Shown here in pieces: positions 1 through 6,292 of a stretch of 10,000 nucleotides of DNA; position 1 is the stretch's first letter, and every line of letters begins with the position of its first letter. Where the stretch lies: assembly GCA_008636095.1 (NCBI GenBank), contig VSJD01000123.1:1-10000 (forward strand), given 5' to 3'. This DNA comes from Kiritimatiellota bacterium. Lineage in GTDB: Bacteria > Verrucomicrobiota > Kiritimatiellia > JAAZAB01. The position numbers and the translations under genes were made by a program. Under the pieces are notes generated by a model that saw only the letters and a list, made by a program, of their open reading frames with translations, searched no databases and had not been told where the DNA came from.

Positions 1-42
1 GTGCGCGGCAAGGGGCTACGCTGATTTCTGTGTTACTGAAAT

Positions 43-71
43 ATCGGGCGCAGCGCTGAGCGAAGCCCGAT
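43..71. repeat. Inverted repeat (hairpin), 7-bp perfect stem
   Basis: ATCGGGC at 43-49 is exactly complementary to GCCCGAT at 65-71, separated by 15 bases that include the self-complementary AGCGCT. It lies outside the larger bracketed structure at 78-291. Its function is unknown; it may be part of the 3' end of an upstream transcription unit. Confidence 0.5.
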
Positions 72-149
72 GCAACCGTGTGTCGAATTCGGGTGTCCGC
101 ATAGCGGACTTCGAAAAAACAAGGCAAGCTTGGGCTGGATGCGGGCGCG

Positions 150-187
150 CCGCGCGTAGCGCCATACTCGTGTATGCGCAAGCGCGG
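150..187. repeat. Imperfect long hairpin
   Basis: The left arm at 150-167 pairs with 172-187 around a TCGT loop. CATAC/GTATG closes the loop, followed by GCGC/GCGC pairing with one bulged C at 163 or 162, an internal mismatch, then CCGCGC/GCGCGG. It is the central hairpin of the folded region upstream of the first gene. Confidence 0.45.
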
Positions 188-197
188 GAAGCCTGCA

Positions 198-271
198 GGC
201 GGCCCACCGCGTCGCTCCAAAGGAGCAAGCGGCCACTTGCGAAGCGACGTGGAGATCGCCGCCGCTTTTTT
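198..271 (+). terminator. Terminator-like compound hairpin followed by T6
   Basis: GGCGGC at 198-203 pairs with GCCGCC at 258-263. Inside this is an unbroken 10-bp stem, 207-216 with 243-252 (nine Watson-Crick pairs and one G-T), and inside that a 5-bp stem GCAAG/CTTGC at 225-229/236-240. Two bases after the closing stem come six Ts at 266-271. The geometry resembles an intrinsic terminator on the + strand, though the stem is much longer and more branched than usual. It could end a gene lying left of the window, or act as an attenuator for the operon that starts at 352. Confidence 0.4.
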
Positions 272-338
272 AGAACCGAATTCGATCACACTGCCCGGAA
301 TGAAACATAATGATTTGGCTGCTGGCATAGTTCATATT

Positions 339-343
339 GGAGG
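339..343 (+). promoter_or_regulatory. Strong Shine-Dalgarno site GGAGG fixing the start at 352
   Basis: GGAGG lies eight bases before the ATG at 352. An in-frame TTG at 337 would place the ribosome binding site inside the coding sequence, so the ATG at 352 is the better start. Confidence 0.85.
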
Positions 344-351
344 GTCAAACT

Positions 352-1413
352 ATGGCGACGAAAATCAAGTGGGGCGTCATCGGGTGCGGCGGCATTGCCG
401 CACGCCGCACGATTCCGGAGTTCAAGAAGATGGTCTCGAACGCGGAATTGGTTTCAGTCATGGACATTTCCGCTGAACGCGCCCGGGCCGTGGCCCAGCA
501 ATTCGACATCCCGCACTGGTGCAGCACGGAAAAGGAACTGCTCCGCCAGTCCGTGGATGCGGTCTATATTGCCACGCCGCCGAATATGCACTGCCGCCAG
601 ACAATCCAGGCGGCCAAAGCCGGCAAGCATATTCTCTGCGAGAAGCCCGTCGCGGTTTCCATCCGGGAAGTGGAGCGCATGCAGGCGGCCTGCCGAAAGG
701 CAAATATAAAGTTCATGCTGGGTTTTTGCATGCGCAATAATGTGTATCACAAAAAGGCGCGCGAACTGGTTAAGGCGGGGGCCCTTGGGCAGATGGTCAT
801 GGGACGCGCCGAGCTGACCTGCTGGTTTCCGCCGATCCCCGGCGCCTGGCGTCAGGACCTTGCCGTCAGTCACGGGGGCGCGCTGATTGACATGGGCACC
901 CACTGCCTGGACATCCTGGAATGGATCATGGACACTCCCATCGTGGAAGTCACGGGCTTCCAGGATCAACGCACGCACAAATATGCCACGCCGATTGAGG
1001 ACACGTCCACAATCCTGGTCCGGTTTGGCAACGGGGCCCATGGGATCATTGACAACTATTTCAATGTTCCGGATGCGGCCGCCCAAAACAGCCTGGAATT
1101 ATACGGAACCAAAGGGACGCTCATTGGCCAGGGCACGATCGGTCAGGATCCCACCGGGAAAATGTTCAGCATCCTGCAATCCGATGCTGTGGGTTATAGC
1201 GCCAACCAGGTGCGGAACGTGGAGGCCCAACGGCAGGAATACCGCTTGGAGGGCATCGGGCTTTACGGCCAAATGATTGATATCTTCAGCCGCTGTATCA
1301 TGGACAATACGGAGCCGCCCGTCACGCTGGCCGATGGACGCCATTCCGTCGCCGTCGTCCTGGCCATTTACGAGGCAATCCGCAAACGGAAGGTGATCAA
1401 GGTCCAAGAATGA
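352..1413 (+). CDS. Gfo/Idh/MocA family NAD(P)-dependent oxidoreductase (first copy)
   Basis: A cytoplasmic dehydrogenase of 353 residues, normal length for the family, which oxidises or reduces a hydroxyl/ketone on sugars, sugar acids, nucleotide sugars or inositols using NAD(P). The N-terminus has the Rossmann fingerprint G-C-G-G-I-A straight after the first strand. The family EKP motif is present with Lys98, and the D-x-G-x-H motif with Asp180 and His184 matches the Lys/Asp/His catalytic set known from B. subtilis inositol dehydrogenase. G-T-K-G-T in the C-terminal half is also typical. All catalytic residues are intact, so it is probably active. The start is chosen for the GGAGG eight bases upstream. 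It is 45 bases from the next gene, a second family member, and probably heads the operon. Substrate cannot be read from sequence; the aminotransferase downstream suggests a keto-sugar or keto-cyclitol product. Family call is very secure, substrate is not. Confidence 0.93.
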   Translation: MATKIKWGVIGCGGIAARRTIPEFKKMVSNAELVSVMDISAERARAVAQQFDIPHWCSTEKELLRQSVDAVYIATPPNMHCRQTIQAAKAGKHILCEKPVAVSIREVERMQAACRKANIKFMLGFCMRNNVYHKKARELVKAGALGQMVMGRAELTCWFPPIPGAWRQDLAVSHGGALIDMGTHCLDILEWIMDTPIVEVTGFQDQRTHKYATPIEDTSTILVRFGNGAHGIIDNYFNVPDAAAQNSLELYGTKGTLIGQGTIGQDPTGKMFSILQSDAVGYSANQVRNVEAQRQEYRLEGIGLYGQMIDIFSRCIMDNTEPPVTLADGRHSVAVVLAIYEAIRKRKVIKVQE

Positions 1414-1458
1414 AAATCGGCTGGGTATTTCTTGCATTTTTAAAGGTGCAATCGAAAT

Positions 1459-2466
1459 ATGAATAAAACGGGTATTGGAGTAATAGGGTTGGGGTATGCC
1501 GGGAAACAGCATTTGGATGCGTATCTAAAAAACCCTGACGTGGAAGTGGTGATGGTATCGGACGCGTCCGCGGAAACTTTAGCCTCTGTTTGCCGCCAGT
1601 ATAAACTTGAAGGCAACCGGGACTACCGTGAAATAATAAAACATCCCAAGGTTGAGCTTATATCAATCTGCACCCCGGACTATCTCCATTGCGCGCAGGC
1701 GCTTGCCGCGGTAATGGCCGGAAAACATGTGTTTTGCGAAAAACCGCTGGCCACCAGTCTTTCCGATTGCGAAAAAATCGTGGCAGCGGTGCGTAAAAAG
1801 AAAGTCAAATTTCTTACCGGCCAGGTGCTCAGGTTTACGCCTCTTTTTCTTTCATTAAAAAAGATCGTAGATTCCGGCACGGTGGGCAAGCCCTTCTTTG
1901 CCGAAAGCGATTATATCCATGACATCCGTCCTTTCCTGCACGGCTGGCGAGTCAATCCGCAAACGGCCGGAGACATGATTCTCGGCGGCGGATGCCATCC
2001 GATTGACCTTTTGCGCTGGATAGTCGGGGAAGTGCAGGAAGTTTATGCGGTGACGAACAAGCTGGCATTGGCGAAGGCGCCCTTTCCCGCCGACCATATG
2101 CTCCTTTCATTGAAATTCGCAAACGGCGCCATCGGCAAAGTCCAGATTACCGTCGGGTGCCGCCGGCCATATGCTTTAAACCTGGGCGTTTATGGGACAA
2201 AGGGCACACTGCTTAATAACCGGCTGTTCACGGAAAATATTCCCGCGCTGGAAGATTTCATCAATCTGCCCCTGCCCACCAAGGCGGAGTATCAGTATTA
2301 TGACCGCGAAATAGATGAACTTCTTAAGGCGATCGAAGAAGACCGGGAACCTTCAGTCAATGCCGCCGACGGCGCCGGGACCGTCGCGGTATGCCTGGCG
2401 GCAATCGAGTCGGCCAAAAAGAATCAACCCGTAATCGTAAAAAAATACCAGGAGAAATTTGCGTGA
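1459..2466 (+). CDS. Gfo/Idh/MocA family oxidoreductase (second copy, atypical active site)
   Basis: A 335-residue family member with an N-terminal Rossmann motif G-L-G-Y-A-G, an EKP motif with Lys95, and His180 followed by Asp183 in the G-C-H-P-I-D segment. The residue four before the histidine, normally the catalytic Asp of D-x-G-x-H, is Gly176 here (L-G-G-G-C-H), so the usual Lys/Asp/His triad is incomplete. Full length and otherwise clean reading make decay unlikely; it may belong to a subfamily with altered chemistry. It is clearly diverged from the first copy rather than a recent duplicate. AAAGGTG at 1442-1448 serves as ribosome binding site about ten bases before the ATG. Its last four bases overlap the GTG start of the aminotransferase, which implies translational coupling and a shared pathway. 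Confidence 0.92.
   Translation: MNKTGIGVIGLGYAGKQHLDAYLKNPDVEVVMVSDASAETLASVCRQYKLEGNRDYREIIKHPKVELISICTPDYLHCAQALAAVMAGKHVFCEKPLATSLSDCEKIVAAVRKKKVKFLTGQVLRFTPLFLSLKKIVDSGTVGKPFFAESDYIHDIRPFLHGWRVNPQTAGDMILGGGCHPIDLLRWIVGEVQEVYAVTNKLALAKAPFPADHMLLSLKFANGAIGKVQITVGCRRPYALNLGVYGTKGTLLNNRLFTENIPALEDFINLPLPTKAEYQYYDREIDELLKAIEEDREPSVNAADGAGTVAVCLAAIESAKKNQPVIVKKYQEKFA
2450..2454 (+). promoter_or_regulatory. Shine-Dalgarno site AGGAG supporting the GTG start at 2463
   Basis: AGGAG ends eight bases before the GTG at 2463, which overlaps the TGA of the preceding gene as GTGA. The alternatives, an ATG at 2391 deep inside the upstream gene and an ATG at 2499, lack a comparable site. Confidence 0.8.
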
Positions 2467-3653
2467 AGAAAAAAAGTTTTCTGGAAAGAGAAAAGAAAAT
2501 GACCTCCATCCGCAACTACGGCGCCAGGGAGGAAAAATACCTTAAAGAAGTGCTGGCTTCCGGCAAGCTTTCTTCGCTGGCCGGCGGGACGTTTACCCCG
2601 CGGTTTGAAACGGGCTTTGCGAAGTCGAACGGAAGCCGCCATGCCGTGGCAATGAACACCTGCATGAGCGCCCTGCACGCGGCTTTGATTTGCGCCGGGG
2701 CGGGCACCGGCGACGAAGTCATTTGCGACTCGGAATTCATTTTCGGCGCCCTGGCGGTTCTTTACACGGATGCCATCCCGGTTTTTATTGATATTGATCC
2801 TGTCACCCACAATATGAATCCGGATTCGATCGCACCAGCCGTTACCGAAAGAACCAAGGCCATCATCGTCACCCATGCCTGGGGCTTGCCGGCCGAGATG
2901 GATAGAATAACGGCCATCGCCCGCAAACATAAATTGTTTGTCATTGAGGATTGCGCCGAAGCGGTGTTGGCAACCTACAAGGGCAAATACACGGGCAATT
3001 GGGGGGACATCGGCTGTTTCAGCTTCCAGTCCAGCAAACAGCTGTCCCTCGGCGACGGCGGCATGGCGGTCACTAATGACGGGAAATTATACAAGGAACT
3101 CGGCAAACATGCGGGCGCGCCCACGTTTCTTTCAGTCGCCTACAGCCTGGACTATAATTACCGGATAACCGAACAGACCGCGGCGATCGGCCTGGCCCAG
3201 TTGGCAACACTCCCCAAAACCATAAAATTGCTCGCAAAAAACGCCGGTTATTATGACCAGGCCGTGGCGGACTGCAAATGGCTGAAGCTCCAGCGCGGCC
3301 CGGCGGGAGCCGTTCACACCTTTTATCACTGGGCGACCACATTTTGCGGGGAGGAGCATGGCCTCAGCCTGAATGATTTCAAAAAAGCGATTAGCCGTGC
3401 CAATATTGCCTCGGTCAGCATCGGCTACACGCAAAAACCGGCCTACCAGCATCCTTTAATTGAAAAACGGCTGGCGCACGCATTCCATTGCCCGGAGAAC
3501 AAGGGCCACAGCGGTCGCTATACAGCCGGGACGTGTCCGGTGGCCGAAAGAATTATTCCACGCCTTGTCATGGGATACGTCCTGGAAACCGAAGAAACGG
3601 CTAAAAGAGAGGCGGAAAAAATCCATAATGTTATTGCCGAATTGGAAACATAA
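2463..3653 (+). CDS. DegT/DnrJ/EryC1/StrS family PLP-dependent aminotransferase
   Basis: A 396-residue fold-type I aminotransferase of the sugar/cyclitol class, which transfers an amino group, usually from Glu or Gln, to a keto-sugar, nucleotide-linked keto-sugar or keto-inositol. The Schiff-base lysine is Lys192 in F-S-F-Q-S-S-K-Q-L-S-L-G-D-G-G, and Asp163 in V-I-E-D-C-A-E-A is placed to bind the PLP pyridine nitrogen; the 29-residue spacing is normal. N-Y-R-I-T-E-Q-T-A-A-I-G-L-A-Q-L is the usual family motif after the lysine. The S-S-K-Q-L-S-L-G-D-G-G-M segment resembles the glutamine:scyllo-inosose (StsC-like) branch as well as ordinary sugar aminotransferases, so a cyclitol substrate is possible but unproven. 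The GTG start is chosen for its well-placed AGGAG and 4-base overlap with the upstream oxidoreductase. Ketone production by that neighbour followed by transamination here is the natural reading. Confidence 0.93.
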   Translation: MKKKSFLEREKKMTSIRNYGAREEKYLKEVLASGKLSSLAGGTFTPRFETGFAKSNGSRHAVAMNTCMSALHAALICAGAGTGDEVICDSEFIFGALAVLYTDAIPVFIDIDPVTHNMNPDSIAPAVTERTKAIIVTHAWGLPAEMDRITAIARKHKLFVIEDCAEAVLATYKGKYTGNWGDIGCFSFQSSKQLSLGDGGMAVTNDGKLYKELGKHAGAPTFLSVAYSLDYNYRITEQTAAIGLAQLATLPKTIKLLAKNAGYYDQAVADCKWLKLQRGPAGAVHTFYHWATTFCGEEHGLSLNDFKKAISRANIASVSIGYTQKPAYQHPLIEKRLAHAFHCPENKGHSGRYTAGTCPVAERIIPRLVMGYVLETEETAKREAEKIHNVIAELET

Positions 3654-3654
3654 A

Positions 3655-6108
3655 ATGAGGAAAATAATTGTCAATAAAAACGTATTCTTTGCCGCAATTG
3701 TCGCGTTAATCATAATTGGCGCAAGCGTAGTCCACGGCCAAACCAACGCCAATCATACGGTTAAGGTGAATTCCCCGGACATATTCTGGCTGAAGCGCCC
3801 ATTGCACGTGTCGGCCGATTCCATGCAATACATCATGTTGCCGATTCCGGGGGGAGAAGGATTGGACCAGGTGCGCAATTTCAAGTATATCCTTGATTTG
3901 CCGAAGGAATTTGAACTGGCCAGCAATCTTTATCTAATCGGCCGATCCGCTTTTGGCGATCTGTATCCTGTTTATCCGTCTTTGGTAAAGACCATTGCAT
4001 CGGATAAAAATCTCGCGCGTTATGAGCTCGGAATTCCCGGAATCGGATGTAGCGGCGTCCACATATGGTTAAGCAGTCCATATATACCGGTTGTAAGCAT
4101 CACGGGAACAGGCGGACAGTGGCAGGATTTTCATGGTGAAGCTCTCGGCTTCGGGACTACCAGGGCAATCTGGTTGTTGCGTTTGGCAAATTCATCCGAG
4201 TCTATACGGCCATGCCGCGGTGTTGTGGACGTGGATGACATAGTGGTTCGCCGGAAGTCAAACGGTCAGATTGTGTTTGAAGAGCATTTTAATGATGGTT
4301 CGTTCGGACAGTTTGCGGCCGGTGGACAAAAGAACGGCGTCAGCCTGGAAAAGGAAAATGATAATTATTTCGTGCGCATTAAAACCGGGGATGCGGAAGC
4401 AGCAGTACAGCAAAGCATTGTTGCCGTCACAAATGCCCCGGGACTCCCGTCTTTAATACCCGGCGAATATCAGATTACATGCCGTGCCCGCACTGAAATT
4501 ATCCGCACCCCGAATTATCTCAGTGGCATGCCGGTCTGGATTAAAATCGGGGGCGGCAAAAAGGAAACTGAAATCAAGGCCCATTATGAATATGAAATCG
4601 GTGGAAAACAATATTCCGTTCCGGAGCAAACGCTACGCGTCATCGTTGAAGATAATGACGTCAGGAAACCAAAGTCATTGGAAGTGGTGCTATGGTCGGC
4701 GGCGGAAGATTGCATGGATTGGCAACCGAATCAGGTTCAGGATTATCTGCTTGATCTGACGAAATCGTGCGGGATCAAGACGCATTTAACAGAACTCTAT
4801 CTTAATCCTTGGCAGTCACCCTATTACGGCAAAGTGAACAAGATGGATTTGCGTGATCCGTTGGCTGAGAAAATCAAACAACGCGGAATGGTTGCCATAC
4901 CATATCTTGCTTTTCCTTATCATGATATGGGGTTTGAGGCGTATGCATCAAATCATCCGCCCGCCCCGGGCAAACTGGCGATCAATGAATATATTAATCA
5001 GTTCGGGCAAACGAATAAGGCAATCGCTCTATATAAAGCCTGTCCAACCAGGTTGTGCGCTGAGCGCGGTGAATATTGGCAAGCCATTCTTAAAATGCTC
5101 CAAGAGGGAGCCCGGGTCAATAAATGGGACGGACTGATGTGGGACTTTGAATTGGGCAGCATTTTGTGTATTCCCCATGCCGCGAAATATTATGAAAGCT
5201 GTTTTTGTCCGGACTGTATTGAGGAATTCAAAAAATATACAGGTACAAAAGATATTACCCAAGCGCCGGAGAAACGAGTTATTCTTGAAAAAGACTATCC
5301 TTTTCAGGATTTGGCGGCGCCGGCGCGGTCAATTCTGTCAAATTATCCGCTGGAATGGCTGAAGTTCAGGGGGGAACAACACGGGAAAATGTGGCAATCA
5401 ATGATTACAGCAGTCCGGGAGGTCAATCCCGTGGCCCGGTTTTACCTGTATTCAGGCAGTTATCAGGCCATTCCGAGCATGGAGGGCCCCTGGCATCACT
5501 GCGAATTTTACGGCGTTTATCCCCCGGCGGCCGGCAGGTATGTGTATGTGTTTATGGAGATTCACAATCCTAAGCGTGGCAAGGGGGGATTGTCGGAGAT
5601 AAAACTGATGCGGGAGGCGTTGAAGGCCGGCAGTGGTAGAAAAGTTTCGGTATTGAATACTGTGTTTGCGAAAACACCCCGCTATCCCCTGGCGAAAAAC
5701 GATGCTATCCAGTCCGTGGCGTTGACGGAGGCCGATGGATTTCAAATTTACAGTTGGGGCGGTAATTTTGACAGCCAGACGTGGTCATCGGTCCGGGAGG
5801 GGATTCAGGTATTGACAACCTTTGAAGATTTTTTCCTTGAAGGTACCAGGTTCGATCAGGTTGCCACGCTGGACAAGCCGCTGGATTACAGCGTCTGGAT
5901 CAAAGGCGAAGACCGGGTGGTGTTCATATTCAACAACACGGCCAAGGATGAAAAAGTGACGTTGAAGAACGACTTTCGCGTCAAATACGCCTCAAACCGG
6001 GTTGCGGCGGAAAACTACAGTACGGGCGAAGTTTACGCCGCCCCGGAAACGATCACGTGCACGGCCCCGGCTTATGACACAACCATCATTCATTTCAAAG
6101 CCAGATAG
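3655..6108 (+). CDS. Secreted glycoside-hydrolase-like protein of unknown specificity
   Basis: An 817-residue protein starting one base after the aminotransferase stop. The N-terminus is a clear Sec signal peptide: basic residues 2-8, hydrophobic core about 10-26, likely cleavage near V-V-H-G/Q at 28-29. Residues about 30-340 look all-beta, with a jelly-roll-like segment (F-N-D-G-S-F-G-Q-F) of carbohydrate-binding type. Residues about 342-720 read as a TIM barrel of the GHL/GH-like kind: a strand at 343-347 (E-V-V-L-W), D-G-L-M-W-D-F-E at 492-499, the C-F-C-P-D-C motif at 516-521, and Y-S-W-G-G near the barrel end at 699-703. Asp497 and Glu499 are candidate acid residues, by position only. 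A small beta domain closes the protein. I cannot assign a known GH family; substrate is unknown. The ribosome binding site is weak, so translation is probably coupled to the gene upstream. The start at ATG 3655 is preferred because only it exposes the signal peptide. Confidence 0.75.
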   Translation: MRKIIVNKNVFFAAIVALIIIGASVVHGQTNANHTVKVNSPDIFWLKRPLHVSADSMQYIMLPIPGGEGLDQVRNFKYILDLPKEFELASNLYLIGRSAFGDLYPVYPSLVKTIASDKNLARYELGIPGIGCSGVHIWLSSPYIPVVSITGTGGQWQDFHGEALGFGTTRAIWLLRLANSSESIRPCRGVVDVDDIVVRRKSNGQIVFEEHFNDGSFGQFAAGGQKNGVSLEKENDNYFVRIKTGDAEAAVQQSIVAVTNAPGLPSLIPGEYQITCRARTEIIRTPNYLSGMPVWIKIGGGKKETEIKAHYEYEIGGKQYSVPEQTLRVIVEDNDVRKPKSLEVVLWSAAEDCMDWQPNQVQDYLLDLTKSCGIKTHLTELYLNPWQSPYYGKVNKMDLRDPLAEKIKQRGMVAIPYLAFPYHDMGFEAYASNHPPAPGKLAINEYINQFGQTNKAIALYKACPTRLCAERGEYWQAILKMLQEGARVNKWDGLMWDFELGSILCIPHAAKYYESCFCPDCIEEFKKYTGTKDITQAPEKRVILEKDYPFQDLAAPARSILSNYPLEWLKFRGEQHGKMWQSMITAVREVNPVARFYLYSGSYQAIPSMEGPWHHCEFYGVYPPAAGRYVYVFMEIHNPKRGKGGLSEIKLMREALKAGSGRKVSVLNTVFAKTPRYPLAKNDAIQSVALTEADGFQIYSWGGNFDSQTWSSVREGIQVLTTFEDFFLEGTRFDQVATLDKPLDYSVWIKGEDRVVFIFNNTAKDEKVTLKNDFRVKYASNRVAAENYSTGEVYAAPETITCTAPAYDTTIIHFKAR

Positions 6109-6292
6109 CATGTTGCGCAGATAGGTCTGCCGAGATTCAAGGGAGCGTCCGGCGACAGACCGGCTGGGATAGCGGCGGCGATCGCCGCCGCGTGAATAGA
6201 GCGTTAAAAATGAAAAAGGGGCTAAACCGGCAAGGCTTCGCCGGAGGCAAGTGCCCAGGTAAGTGTCATTGTTAGAAAAAAAGCGAGGTAAA
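6109..6292. other. Palindrome-rich spacer splitting the gene cluster
   Basis: This is the only sizeable gap inside the cluster. It holds an inverted repeat GGTCTG/CAGACC at 6124-6129/6156-6161, a perfect 20-base palindrome at 6172-6191, and CCGGC/GCCGG at 6227-6231/6240-6244. None is followed by a T-run, so a + strand intrinsic terminator is not evident. A start-to-stop frame of 21 codons with three cysteines (6210-6275) is present but has no ribosome binding site. A promoter for the last three genes may lie at 6192-6292, where the sequence turns AT-richer, but I cannot point to clear boxes. Confidence 0.55.
6172..6191. repeat. Perfect 20-base GC palindrome
   Basis: The half-site GCGGCGGCGA at 6172-6181 is followed directly by its exact reverse complement. 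Its right 12 bases, GATCGCCGCCGC, recur at 254-265 in the structured leader before the first gene. It could be a protein-binding dyad, a cruciform-forming repeat or a remnant of an interspersed palindromic element. Confidence 0.8.

Larger units (their letters stand above)
78..291. repeat. Possible MITE-like or structured-RNA element bracketed by imperfect inverted repeats
   Basis: GTGTGTCGAATTCGG at 78-92 is the reverse complement of 276-291 apart from one extra base on the right side. This gives 15 matched positions over 16. Between the two arms lie three further hairpins (95-109, 150-187, 198-265), so most of the 214 bases can fold. There is no flanking direct repeat that I can recognise as a target-site duplication and no transposase frame inside. 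The layout fits a miniature inverted-repeat element or a conserved non-coding RNA. Chance pairing in GC-rich DNA is a real alternative for the smaller stems, less so for the outer arms, which contain the AT-rich EcoRI-like core GAATTC. Confidence 0.4.
1..351. other. Non-coding, inverted-repeat-rich leader upstream of the first gene
   Basis: No convincing gene is seen here. Short open frames exist on both strands but have low-complexity, Arg/Ala-rich translations typical of GC-rich non-coding DNA, and none has a good ribosome binding site. The stretch is dense in self-complementary segments: a 7-bp stem at 43-49/65-71, a 6-bp stem with 3-base loop at 95-100/104-109, a longer imperfect hairpin at 150-187, and a compound hairpin at 198-265 followed by six Ts. 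An imperfect inverted repeat at 78-92 and 276-291 brackets most of these. No promoter can be called confidently; a CATAAT at 306-311 could be a -10 box but has no good -35 partner. The region could be the end of an upstream transcript, a structured leader RNA for the downstream operon, or a small non-autonomous repeat element. The sequence alone does not decide. Confidence 0.6.

Noticed and set aside
80..310. Short frames in the leader on both strands
   Set aside because: Arg/Ala/Pro-rich translations without motifs or ribosome binding sites; the DNA is better explained by its inverted repeats.
454..1086. Long open frame on the - strand (210 codons)
   Set aside because: It lies fully inside the first oxidoreductase, whose family motifs are unmistakable; the reverse translation has no recognisable motif.
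352..2466. The two oxidoreductases as a recent tandem duplication
   Set aside because: They share family motifs only; residues around the motifs, lengths and the catalytic Asp position differ, so they are anciently diverged paralogues or separately acquired.
6177..6186. GGCGATCGCC core resembling the cyanobacterial HIP1 palindrome
   Set aside because: Seen once only, embedded in a longer GCC-rich palindrome, and the gene content is not cyanobacterial; likely coincidence.
6210..6275. Tiny + strand frame of 21 codons with three Cys near its end
   Set aside because: No ribosome binding site, it overlaps a hairpin, and chance frames of this size are common. Kept only as a remark on the spacer.
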